From NCBI GenBank assembly GCA_017556885.1, contig JAFYLV010000073.1:1-5987 (forward strand): DNA of 5,987 nucleotides, written 5' to 3'. This document shows, piece by piece, positions 1-5,727 of the stretch. The DNA is from Clostridia bacterium. Its GTDB lineage: Bacteria; Bacillota; Clostridia; Oscillospirales; QAMX01. The notes below the pieces were generated by a model. That model worked only from the letters and a program-made list of their open reading frames with translations. It was not told the DNA's origin and did not search any database. The position numbers and the translations under genes were made by a program. The stretch's first letter is position 1. Every line of letters begins with the position of its first letter.

Positions 1-414
1 GATGCGACAGAGGAGGAGATCGTCGCGGCGGCCAAGGCCGTCTGTGCCCATGATTTCATCTCCAAGATGCCCAACGGCTATTATACCGAGGTCAGCGAGC
101 GCGGCGGAAGCCTCTCGCAGGGTCAGCGGCAGATGATTTCCTTTGCACGTACCCTTTTGTCGGATCCGGCCATCCTTATTCTGGATGAGGCAACATCCTC
201 CATCGATACCAAGACGGAGCGACTGCTGCAGCAGGGTATCGCAAAGCTTTTGGAGGGCCGAACCTCATTTATTATTGCCCACCGGCTTTCCACCATCAAG
301 AACTGTGATCAGATCCTCGTGATCGGAAACAAGGGTATTCTTGAGGCCGGAACACATGACGAGCTGATGGAGCGCAAGGGCGCCTACTATCAGCTGTCCA
401 CGGCACAGAAATAA
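1..414 (+). CDS. ABC exporter ATP-binding domain, C-terminal part (5' end outside window)
   Basis: The reading frame is open from base 1 and ends at TAA 412-414, giving the last 137 residues of a larger protein. Visible motifs in order are the ABC signature LSQGQ (residues about 39-43 of the fragment), the Walker B segment ILILDEA with its catalytic glutamate, the D-loop SSID, and the H-loop histidine in IIAHRLST. The end (GTHDELMERKGAYYQL) is typical of the nucleotide-binding domain of MdlB/MsbA-type half-transporters, in which a six-helix membrane domain precedes the ATPase. That membrane domain and Walker A would lie upstream of the window. ATP hydrolysis here would drive export of a drug, lipid or peptide; the substrate cannot be inferred. 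The internal ATG at 67 is not the start, because conserved family sequence continues upstream of it. A terminator follows 11 bases after the stop, so this is the last gene of its transcript. Confidence 0.95.
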   Translation, partial: DATEEEIVAAAKAVCAHDFISKMPNGYYTEVSERGGSLSQGQRQMISFARTLLSDPAILILDEATSSIDTKTERLLQQGIAKLLEGRTSFIIAHRLSTIKNCDQILVIGNKGILEAGTHDELMERKGAYYQLSTAQK

Positions 415-425
415 TTTTGGCCATG

Positions 426-465
426 ATCCCCGGAGCGTGAGTGAGCGCTCCGGGGATTCTTCTTT
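426..465 (+). terminator. Intrinsic terminator after the ABC transporter gene
   Basis: A perfect 12-bp stem (426-437 with 446-457, core CCCCGGAGCG/CGCTCCGGGG) closes an 8-base loop and is followed by a T-rich tail, TTCTTCTTT. It separates the ABC gene from the promoter at 519-547. Confidence 0.9.
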
Positions 466-518
466 CGTATCTTGTCGTACTGTCGGGGGTAAACTAATGT
501 CTGCCTCTTTGTACCCCA

Positions 519-547
519 TTGACAAAACTTTCCGTTTGCGGTACAAT
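519..547 (+). promoter_or_regulatory. Sigma-A-type promoter of the riboswitch/P-type ATPase transcript
   Basis: The -35 box TTGACA (519-524) is a perfect consensus match and the -10 box TACAAT (542-547) differs from consensus at one base. The spacer is exactly 17 bp. Transcription should start near base 554, which is the first base of the riboswitch P1 helix, so the aptamer sits at the very 5' end of the RNA. The stretch 466-518 before the promoter holds no gene; the only structure seen is a weak 6-bp inverted repeat (486-491/512-517). Confidence 0.88.
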
Positions 548-553
548 GAATTC

Positions 554-650
554 ACTTAAGGGAGTAGTTCGCCGCGAAACGGTATGGACGGATCAACATC
601 CTGACAGCGTTCGCTGTCTGGTTCGTCCGATATAAGAACGAGACTTAGGT
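554..650 (+). ncRNA. yybP-ykoY-type manganese riboswitch aptamer
   Basis: This leader has the family's core motifs in the right order: GGAGTAG directly after the first P1 strand (561-567), ATCAACATCCTG in the second arm (592-603), and CGAGAC running into the closing P1 strand (639-644). P1 pairs ACTTAAG (554-560) with CTTAGGT (644-650), seven pairs including one G-U. Further helices are GTTC/GAAC (567-570/636-639), GCCG/CGGT (571-574/580-583), GGACG/CGTCC (586-590/624-628) and a GACAGC/GCTGTC hairpin (603-608/613-618) with a GTTC loop. Members of this class bind Mn2+ between the two loops and control Mn2+ exporters, including P-type ATPases. The downstream gene is a P-type cation ATPase, which fits. 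I recognised the family from memory of its motifs; no covariance-model score was run. Confidence 0.85.
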
Positions 651-694
651 ATGGTTTTTTGCTGTACCTCTGTCCGTATGTGAGGGGTATAGCA
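647..694 (+). promoter_or_regulatory. Riboswitch expression platform: anti-antiterminator and antiterminator helices
   Basis: Two mutually exclusive hairpins connect the aptamer to the terminator. In the first, AGGTATGG (647-654), which includes four bases of the closing P1 strand, pairs with bases 662-669 (CTGTACCT), eight pairs counting G-U. In the second, TGCTGTACCTC (660-670) pairs with GAGG (682-685) and TATAGCA (688-694) around a two-base bulge, which removes most of the 5' arm of the terminator. Inferred logic: without ligand the first hairpin forms and leaves the terminator free. With Mn2+, P1 holds 644-650, the 660-670 strand is released to form the antiterminator, and transcription continues. 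That is an ON switch, as expected for an exporter. The pairings are seen in the sequence; the switching is inferred. Confidence 0.72.
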
Positions 695-716
695 GATGCG
701 TGCTATGCCTTTTTTT
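686..716 (+). terminator. Riboswitch-controlled intrinsic terminator in the leader
   Basis: GGTATAGCA (686-694) pairs with TGCTATGCC (701-709), nine pairs with one G-U, around the six-base loop GATGCG. Seven T residues follow (710-716). It lies between the aptamer and the ribosome binding site of the ATPase gene, so it acts as an attenuator rather than a gene-end terminator. Confidence 0.88.
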
Positions 717-724
717 ATTCGATT

Positions 725-729
725 GGAGG
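725..729 (+). promoter_or_regulatory. Ribosome binding site fixing the ATPase start
   Basis: GGAGG (725-729) stands five bases before ATG 735-737. This decides against the in-frame ATG at 696, which lies in the loop of the leader terminator (695-700) and has no comparable site upstream. Confidence 0.9.
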
Positions 730-734
730 AAAAA

Positions 735-3509
735 ATGGAACTGAATTTACATCAGGATTTCGAAGCGCTCACGGCGCAGTCCGCCGCCGAGCAACTCGGA
801 ACAGACCCTGTCCGGGGTCTTTCAACCGATGAAGCTCGGGCGAGACTGGAAAAATACGGCCCGAACAAGTTGGCTGAAAAGAAAAAGAAGGGATTTTGGC
901 GACTCTTTTTCGAACAGATGAACAACCCTATGATCTTTGTGCTCTTTGCAGCCATTGCCGTCACCGTAGGCATTTCGGTCTATGAAACTGTCGTGGCAGC
1001 AAAGAATAACTGGATCGTCGCAGGGGAGACCATCGCCAATCCGTTTCTCGACGTGGGCGACTGGCCCGACGTGGTCATCATCCTTGCCGTTATTATTCTC
1101 AATGCCGTTATCGGTGCCGTGCAGGAGCTGCGGGCCCAGACCTCTCTGGAGGCGCTGAAAAACCTGTCCTCTCCGGAATCCACCGTTATTCGCGACGGTC
1201 AGCGCATGAAGGTCAAATCCTCCGAGCTGGTCGTGGGTGATGTTGTCGTTCTCGAGGAAGGCGATACCATCGGCGCAGATCTGCGTCTTGTGGAGGCGGT
1301 CAATCTGAAGGCCAATGAATCCAGCCTGACGGGTGAGAGCGTCCCCGTTGATAAGGATGCTTCCGTTACCTTCTCTGAGCGTGTCGGCATCGGTGACCGC
1401 TGCAACATGGCCTATATGTCCACCCCGGTGGCCTATGGCCGCGGTACGGGCATTGTCTCTGGAACCGGTATGAATACCGAGATCGGTAAGATCGCTACGG
1501 CTCTGGACGAGGAAAAAGAGGAGCAGACCCCGCTGCAGAAAGTGCTGGCCCGCCTCTCCAAATCCCTTGGATTCCTGACCCTTGGTGTCGTTATCACGGT
1601 GCTTGCCGCCGATATCATCTGGCTTTTTGTTGACGGACACGGCGGAGAGGTAGAGGCATGGCTTGAGGCCGCGCTTTCCTCCATTGCGCTTGCGGTTGCG
1701 GCCATCCCCGAGGGCCTTGCCGCAGTTGTGACCATCGTTCTCTCCATCGGTGTGCAGCGCATGGTCAAGGTCAACACCGTTGTGCGAAAGCTGCCCAGCG
1801 TGGAGACCCTCGGCGCAGTCAGCGTCGTCTGCTCGGATAAGACGGGTACCCTCACGCAGAACCGCATGACCGTGCTGGAAGCCTATGTAGACGGCAAAAA
1901 CTATGTGAGAGCTGACTTTACCGCACAATCTCCCGAGGCACTGAAGCTTCTCGGCCGCGGTATGTCTCTCTGCTCCAATGCTACGGTGGATGAGGGCCTT
2001 TACGGCGATCCTACCGAGATCGCACTGGTCATATTTGCAAACGAAATGGATATGCATAAGGCGGAGCTGGAGTCGCGCTTCCCGCGAGTCAGCGAGCTTC
2101 CCTTCGACAGTGTCCGCAAGATGATGTCCACCCAGCATACCGTGGGAGATGCGAAGATCTCCTTTACCAAGGGTGCGCTGGACAGTATTTTGAAATACAG
2201 CACACAAATTCTTGATAACGGTGCCGAGCGCGCTATCACCGAGGAAGATGTTGCGCGCATTTATGCACAGAACTCTGCCTTCAGTGCCAAGGCGCTGCGC
2301 GTGCTTGCCCTGGCCTACAGTAAGGCAGACGAGCTCCGCGAGGAGGAGCTGGTCTTTGTCGGCCTCGTTGCGATGATCGATCCCCCGAGACCCGAGGCGG
2401 CGGCTGCGGTGCACAGCTTCAAGGGCGCGGGCATCACCACCGTGATGATCACCGGCGACCATAAGGAGACGGCTTTTGCCATTGCAAAGGAGCTGGGGAT
2501 CGCCGAAACTCCCGATCAGTGTGTCATGGGCGGCGAGATCGACGGAATGCCTCTTCCCGAGTTGCAGAAGCTCTGTGAGCGGGTGCGCGTTTTCGCCCGC
2601 GTTTCCCCGGAAAATAAGGTGCAGATCGTCAAAGCCTTCAAGGCAAACGGGCATATCTGCGCCATGACCGGCGACGGTGTCAACGATGCTCCCTCCCTGA
2701 AGGGTGCCGACATCGGTATCGCCATGGGCATCACCGGCACCGACGTCGCCAAGAGCGCGGCGGATATGGTGCTGACCGACGATAACTTTGCCTCCATTGA
2801 AAAGGCGGTGGAGGAAGGAAGATCCATCTATGCGAATATTAAAAAGACGGTCATCTTCCTGCTTTCCTCCAATATTGCGGAAGTCCTTGCCATGTTCTTT
2901 ATCATCTGCATCGGCTTCCCGGCACCGCTCATTGCCATCCACCTTCTGTGGGTCAATCTGATCACCGACTCCCTGCCTGCCATCGCCCTCGGTATGGATC
3001 CCAAGGATGAGGGCATTATGAAAGAAAAGCCCCGCGATCCGTCGGAGGGTATCTTTGCCGGCGGCGGACTTGTGAACACCGTGCTCTACGGTGCGGTCAT
3101 CACCCTTGCGGTGCTGCTGTCCTACTTCTCCTGTGCGTGGATGAACGGTGCCTTCGGTTTCGGCGAAATGAGATCACTCTTTGCCGAGAATGAAGCGGTG
3201 CTCCATCAGGCGCAGACCATGGCATTTACTACCCTTGCCTTCTGCGAGCTTTTCCACATGGCGGGTATGAGCAACCTCAAGCGATCTGTTTTTCATGTTT
3301 TCAAAAACCGAAACAAGATGATGGCGCTGGCCTTTGTTCTCGGCATCCTCCTGCAGATCTTTGTTGTGGAAACCCCCGTCGTGCAGGATGTGTTCTCCAC
3401 ATTTAATCTCAGCGGTAAAGAGTGGCTCATCACGGCGCTGCTCTCCCTGGTACCGCTGGTATTCCATGAGATCATGGTGCTGGTGCACCGGATCCGCGGA
3501 GAAAAATAA
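735..3509 (+). CDS. P2A-type (SERCA-like) cation-transporting ATPase, probable Mn2+/Ca2+ exporter
   Basis: This 924-residue inner-membrane pump would couple ATP hydrolysis to export of a divalent cation. Motifs, numbered from ATG 735: actuator TGES 199-202; M4 ion-site PEGL 325-328; phosphorylation motif DKTGT with Asp368; nucleotide-binding KGA 479-481; TGD 573-575; and hinge TGDGVNDAP 645-653. Ten membrane segments can be placed: M1 about 66-84, M2 112-131, M3 277-299, M4 310-338, M5 703-726, M6 731-752, M7 783-803, M8 828-848, M9 862-880, M10 896-920. Residues matching the SERCA calcium sites are present: Glu326 (M4), Asn713 and Glu716 (M5), Asn741, Thr744 and Asp745 (M6), and probably Glu838 (M8). 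The family is usually called calcium-transporting, but the manganese riboswitch upstream argues for Mn2+ as a physiological substrate. The M1-M2 loop (about 85-111) is longer than I expect for bacterial homologues. The gene appears intact and monocistronic. Confidence 0.95.
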   Translation: MELNLHQDFEALTAQSAAEQLGTDPVRGLSTDEARARLEKYGPNKLAEKKKKGFWRLFFEQMNNPMIFVLFAAIAVTVGISVYETVVAAKNNWIVAGETIANPFLDVGDWPDVVIILAVIILNAVIGAVQELRAQTSLEALKNLSSPESTVIRDGQRMKVKSSELVVGDVVVLEEGDTIGADLRLVEAVNLKANESSLTGESVPVDKDASVTFSERVGIGDRCNMAYMSTPVAYGRGTGIVSGTGMNTEIGKIATALDEEKEEQTPLQKVLARLSKSLGFLTLGVVITVLAADIIWLFVDGHGGEVEAWLEAALSSIALAVAAIPEGLAAVVTIVLSIGVQRMVKVNTVVRKLPSVETLGAVSVVCSDKTGTLTQNRMTVLEAYVDGKNYVRADFTAQSPEALKLLGRGMSLCSNATVDEGLYGDPTEIALVIFANEMDMHKAELESRFPRVSELPFDSVRKMMSTQHTVGDAKISFTKGALDSILKYSTQILDNGAERAITEEDVARIYAQNSAFSAKALRVLALAYSKADELREEELVFVGLVAMIDPPRPEAAAAVHSFKGAGITTVMITGDHKETAFAIAKELGIAETPDQCVMGGEIDGMPLPELQKLCERVRVFARVSPENKVQIVKAFKANGHICAMTGDGVNDAPSLKGADIGIAMGITGTDVAKSAADMVLTDDNFASIEKAVEEGRSIYANIKKTVIFLLSSNIAEVLAMFFIICIGFPAPLIAIHLLWVNLITDSLPAIALGMDPKDEGIMKEKPRDPSEGIFAGGGLVNTVLYGAVITLAVLLSYFSCAWMNGAFGFGEMRSLFAENEAVLHQAQTMAFTTLAFCELFHMAGMSNLKRSVFHVFKNRNKMMALAFVLGILLQIFVVETPVVQDVFSTFNLSGKEWLITALLSLVPLVFHEIMVLVHRIRGEK

Positions 3510-3520
3510 AACAAAATGTA

Positions 3521-3547
3521 AAGGGTGCCGCAACCTGCGGCACCCTT
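3521..3547. terminator. Shared bidirectional terminator between convergent genes
   Basis: A perfect 12-bp stem, AAGGGTGCCGCA (3521-3532) with TGCGGCACCCTT (3536-3547), closes a three-base loop. It lies 11 bases after the ATPase stop and 22 bases from the end of the blaR1-like gene on the other strand. The tail read on the minus strand is T-rich (bases 3520 down to about 3505), so it should work best for the minus-strand operon. The plus-strand tail (CTTGCG) is poor in T, apart from the TT that ends the stem. Confidence 0.82.
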
Positions 3548-3569
3548 CTTGCGCTGTGTGAAGGTTGGT

Positions 3570-5225
3570 TTACGTGCGCCCGTAGAGCTGGGTGAAGTGG
3601 ATCGAAGTGTAATGGGTTTTCCGGCCGTTCCCCTCGCCAACGGAAAACGGAATCTTCAGGCGATAGATCCCGCCCTCGGACAGATCGAATCTCTCTGCGG
3701 AATAGGATCTGATGAGCTCGCGGTTTGGATGTAACATGTATCCGATATCGACGAAATAAAGGCTTTCGGTGGCGGTATCGATCCATTCGTATCCGTCGAG
3801 CCTCTCAAAACTGTACCGCTCTCCGAACATGATCTCCTTGTCCGTTTGATTATGCCATACCACGTTAAAAACGAGATGTCCTCCCGGATCGGTATCAATG
3901 GACTTCAGGGTCACGTATACGCCGGCGTAATCCGTGTGGATCTCGCCGGATGCGGAGGGATTCGTCGGTTCGGCGGGTTGGAAGATCAGAGCCTGCGGGA
4001 AGGAGCCGGAAGGATCCTCCTCGACCTCGAAAATCAGGGTTCCGTCTTCTGCACGGAACTTGCCCTTAAGCAGCGGCTCCTCTGCGGCGGCCTGTGCATA
4101 TTCCCAATCGCCGCGGAAGATCTCGGCAACGGCGATTTTGCCGCCGTAGCGATAGCCGATGCTGACCGTTCCGCTGTAGCCGGGGGCGTTCAGCTCTCCC
4201 TCGGCCACGTAGTCGGAGGATACGCGGAAGGTAAGATCGCAGTTTTCGCATACCCAGGTGGTATTGGGGATGAGGGTTTCACGGACAGATTGCCGGGGGC
4301 TTGTCAGCAAACAGAGCGCCGCCGCGATGCACACCAGAACGGCTGCTGCAACGATCCATAGGGCAGGCCTCCGATAGCGGAATACGGACTTGATCCGGCG
4401 TTTTACCCCAACCTCGCCAAAGGCGAGAGGGCAGGCCGAAAGTGTGTGCCGGTTCGTGCTGAAGGTGAGAAGCGCCTGGGAATAATCGGCTCTCGCATCG
4501 CGGTCAAGCTCCCGTATAACCCTTTCGTCGCAGTCAAGCTCAATATCCCTGCAAAACAGCGCATAACCAAGCCATATCAGCGGATTGAACCAGTGCAGCG
4601 AAAGCAGCAGAAACCCCAGCGGCTTCCAAAGGTGATCTTTGCGGCGGATGTGTGCCGTTTCGTGGGCAAGGATATGCACTGCGTCCTGCTCGCTTGTGTG
4701 AAAGGGAATATATATTTTTGGCCGGATGATGCCGAGAACAAAGGGGGCCACGGCGTTTTCACTCCGGTAGATGTTATCCTTTAACAGAACGGCGGTGGCG
4801 ACCCTTCTGCGGATGCGGATATAACTGATAAGCGCATAGGTAAAAAGAAGAATCGCTCCAAGGAGCCATACCGTAGTGAAGATCGGGATGAGGATCTGCA
4901 GGGGATTTGCGCTGTCTCCCGGATTGGGGGAAAAGGACTGCTCGAGAACGGGGTTGATCGCATCGTTGAGCATTGGGATACCGAAATCGACGGAGGGAGA
5001 ACTGTCGGTCATGATGGTCGGACTGACCGCCTCGGTGTCCGGAAGTATGCCGAAGGGGCTTTCGATAGAGAGGGGACAGATCAGCCGGAAAGCAACGATA
5101 CCCCACAAAATCACTGGGACCCATTTGGGGGCTTTTCGCAAAAGCAAACGGAGCAGAAGCACGGAAAGCAGGATGTAGCTTGCGGAAATGCTCATGCTGA
5201 CGATTCGTAAGAAAACCGATGACAT
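3570..5225 (-). CDS. BlaR1-like M56 family membrane metalloprotease with non-penicillin-binding sensor region
   Basis: A 551-residue membrane protein encoded just after a BlaI-type repressor. Numbering from ATG 5225-5223: membrane segments at about 5-29, 35-51, 110-134, 203-224 and 288-308; zinc-protease motif HETAH at 188-192 (pattern HExxH) and a likely third-ligand segment ELDCDE at 229-234. These are the hallmarks of the M56 domain of BlaR1/MecR1, which on activation leads to cleavage of its partner repressor. After the last membrane segment, residues about 316-551 should lie outside the cell. I see no SxxK penicillin-binding serine motif there. This part looks beta-rich, with a probable Ig-like domain at about 430-551 (YAGVYVTLKSI, VFNVVWHNQTDKEI). 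The ligand is therefore unlikely to be a beta-lactam bound as in BlaR1. Start choice: AAGGAG (5238-5233) is seven bases from ATG 5225 but only one base from the in-frame ATG 5231, which overlaps the repressor's TGA; the inner ATG is preferred. Confidence 0.88.
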   Translation of the reverse strand: MSSVFLRIVSMSISASYILLSVLLLRLLLRKAPKWVPVILWGIVAFRLICPLSIESPFGILPDTEAVSPTIMTDSSPSVDFGIPMLNDAINPVLEQSFSPNPGDSANPLQILIPIFTTVWLLGAILLFTYALISYIRIRRRVATAVLLKDNIYRSENAVAPFVLGIIRPKIYIPFHTSEQDAVHILAHETAHIRRKDHLWKPLGFLLLSLHWFNPLIWLGYALFCRDIELDCDERVIRELDRDARADYSQALLTFSTNRHTLSACPLAFGEVGVKRRIKSVFRYRRPALWIVAAAVLVCIAAALCLLTSPRQSVRETLIPNTTWVCENCDLTFRVSSDYVAEGELNAPGYSGTVSIGYRYGGKIAVAEIFRGDWEYAQAAAEEPLLKGKFRAEDGTLIFEVEEDPSGSFPQALIFQPAEPTNPSASGEIHTDYAGVYVTLKSIDTDPGGHLVFNVVWHNQTDKEIMFGERYSFERLDGYEWIDTATESLYFVDIGYMLHPNRELIRSYSAERFDLSEGGIYRLKIPFSVGEGNGRKTHYTSIHFTQLYGRT

Positions 5226-5227
5226 AA

Positions 5228-5593
5228 TCATTCTCCTTTCCGATAGCGATCGATCATGGCCTGAAGGGCGTCCAGCTGCTCGTCGCTGATCTTCTGATGC
5301 CGGGTGAATGCAGCGATGAAGGCAGGAAGAGAGCCTTCAAACGTTTTTTCAACCATTTCGTTGATCTCCGCTGCCTGGATCTCATCCTTTGTGACAAGGG
5401 CGGATACAACTGAGTTTTCGTTTTTCAGCACACCCCGCTCGGAGAGCCGCTTGATGACCGTGTAGGTCGTGGTTGGCTTCCAGCCGAGCTGCTCCCGGCA
5501 CAGTCGGACAAGCTCACCGCTTTTTATCGGCTCATGTTCCCACAGAATCAGACCGAACCGGTAGTCGCTTTCGTAAACTTTTGGTACAGACAT
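5228..5593 (-). CDS. BlaI/MecI/CopY-family winged-helix transcriptional repressor
   Basis: This is a 121-residue cytoplasmic DNA-binding protein, the usual length for BlaI/MecI. The N-terminal half (about 6-66) is a winged helix with the family's recognition-helix pattern: Trp38, then KPTTTYTVIKRLSERG (39-54), followed by a short wing. The C-terminal half (about 68-118) is helical, as in the BlaI dimerisation domain, with the family-like segment FEGSLPAFIAAF (85-96). Family members bind as dimers to operators in their own promoter and are inactivated by proteolysis under control of the co-encoded BlaR1-type protease. Here that partner is the next gene, with two bases between stop and preferred start (or a four-base ATGA overlap if the outer ATG is used), so they are one operon. 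The start ATG 5593-5591 has AAGGAG (5607-5602) eight bases upstream. Two palindromes lie in its promoter, supporting autorepression. Confidence 0.93.
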   Translation of the reverse strand: MSVPKVYESDYRFGLILWEHEPIKSGELVRLCREQLGWKPTTTYTVIKRLSERGVLKNENSVVSALVTKDEIQAAEINEMVEKTFEGSLPAFIAAFTRHQKISDEQLDALQAMIDRYRKGE

Positions 5594-5608
5594 GTTGATG
5601 ACTCCTTG

Positions 5609-5622
5609 TCTAATGCATTAGA
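5609..5622. promoter_or_regulatory. Probable BlaI-type operator, proximal site
   Basis: TCTAATGCATTAGA is a perfect 14-bp palindrome. It falls just downstream of the expected transcription start of the repressor operon (about 5626, minus strand), where a bound dimer would block transcription. It differs from the textbook TACAnnTGTA operators, so the binding specificity is inferred from position and symmetry. Confidence 0.78.
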
Positions 5623-5632
5623 GCGCGAGAAT

Positions 5633-5661
5633 AGTCTAACACATTAGAGCGAACTTGTCAA
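5633..5661 (-). promoter_or_regulatory. Promoter of the repressor/protease operon
   Basis: Reading the minus strand, TTGACA (5661-5656) is a perfect -35 box, followed after 17 bases by TAGACT (5638-5633), which matches the -10 consensus at four of six positions. The -10 overlaps the distal palindrome, which fits a repressible promoter. Confidence 0.72.
5635..5648. promoter_or_regulatory. Probable BlaI-type operator, distal site
   Basis: TCTAACACATTAGA repeats the proximal site with changes only at positions 6 and 7; the TCTAA/TTAGA arms are intact. Both copies share flanking bases (G before, GCG after). Centre-to-centre distance is 26 bp. This copy covers the -10 box and the adjoining spacer of the operon promoter. 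Confidence 0.75.
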
Positions 5662-5685
5662 GCGCTTGTAGAAGTTTGGAACTGC

Positions 5686-5719
5686 AAAAAGAAGCCCCCC
5701 GATCGGGAGGCTTCTTTTT
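5686..5719 (-). terminator. Intrinsic terminator after the DUF975 gene
   Basis: AAAAAGAAGCC (5686-5696) pairs with GGCTTCTTTTT (5709-5719); inside, CCC/GGG pairs extend the stem past one C-A mismatch to a GATC loop. It lies eight bases after the DUF975 stop and provides a five-T tail on the minus strand. The sequence is nearly symmetrical, so it could also stop plus-strand transcription. Confidence 0.85.
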
Positions 5720-5727
5720 GTGTTCTG

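Noticed and set aside
492..500. ACTAATGT upstream of the ATPase promoter, similar to one half of the repressor palindrome
   Set aside because: Only the core CTAATG matches and there is no second arm, so chance similarity is the simpler explanation.
486..517. Inverted repeat GGGGTA/TACCCC just upstream of the ATPase -35 box
   Set aside because: Only six pairs with a 20-base spacer; too weak to call an operator or terminator.
265..555. A 96-codon minus-strand frame over the ABC gene end and the promoter region
   Set aside because: It crosses a strong terminator hairpin and the ATPase promoter, and its translation shows no recognisable features.
822..2942. A 706-codon open frame on the strand opposite the P-type ATPase
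   Set aside because: It is a shadow of the codon bias of the ATPase gene. Its translation is rich in His, Asp and Arg with no domain pattern, it has no ribosome binding site, and the plus strand carries every P-type ATPase motif.
3846..4361. A 171-codon open frame on the plus strand inside the protease gene
   Set aside because: It lies opposite a gene with clear M56 motifs, lacks a convincing ribosome binding site and resembles no family I know.
4446..4784. A 112-codon plus-strand frame opposite the M56 catalytic region
   Set aside because: It is the complement of conserved protease-coding sequence, with no independent support.
3570..5593. Calling the repressor/protease pair a beta-lactam resistance operon (blaI-blaR1)
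   Set aside because: There is no beta-lactamase or penicillin-binding protein gene in the window, and the sensor region lacks penicillin-binding motifs. Only the family resemblance is supported, so gene symbols were left blank.
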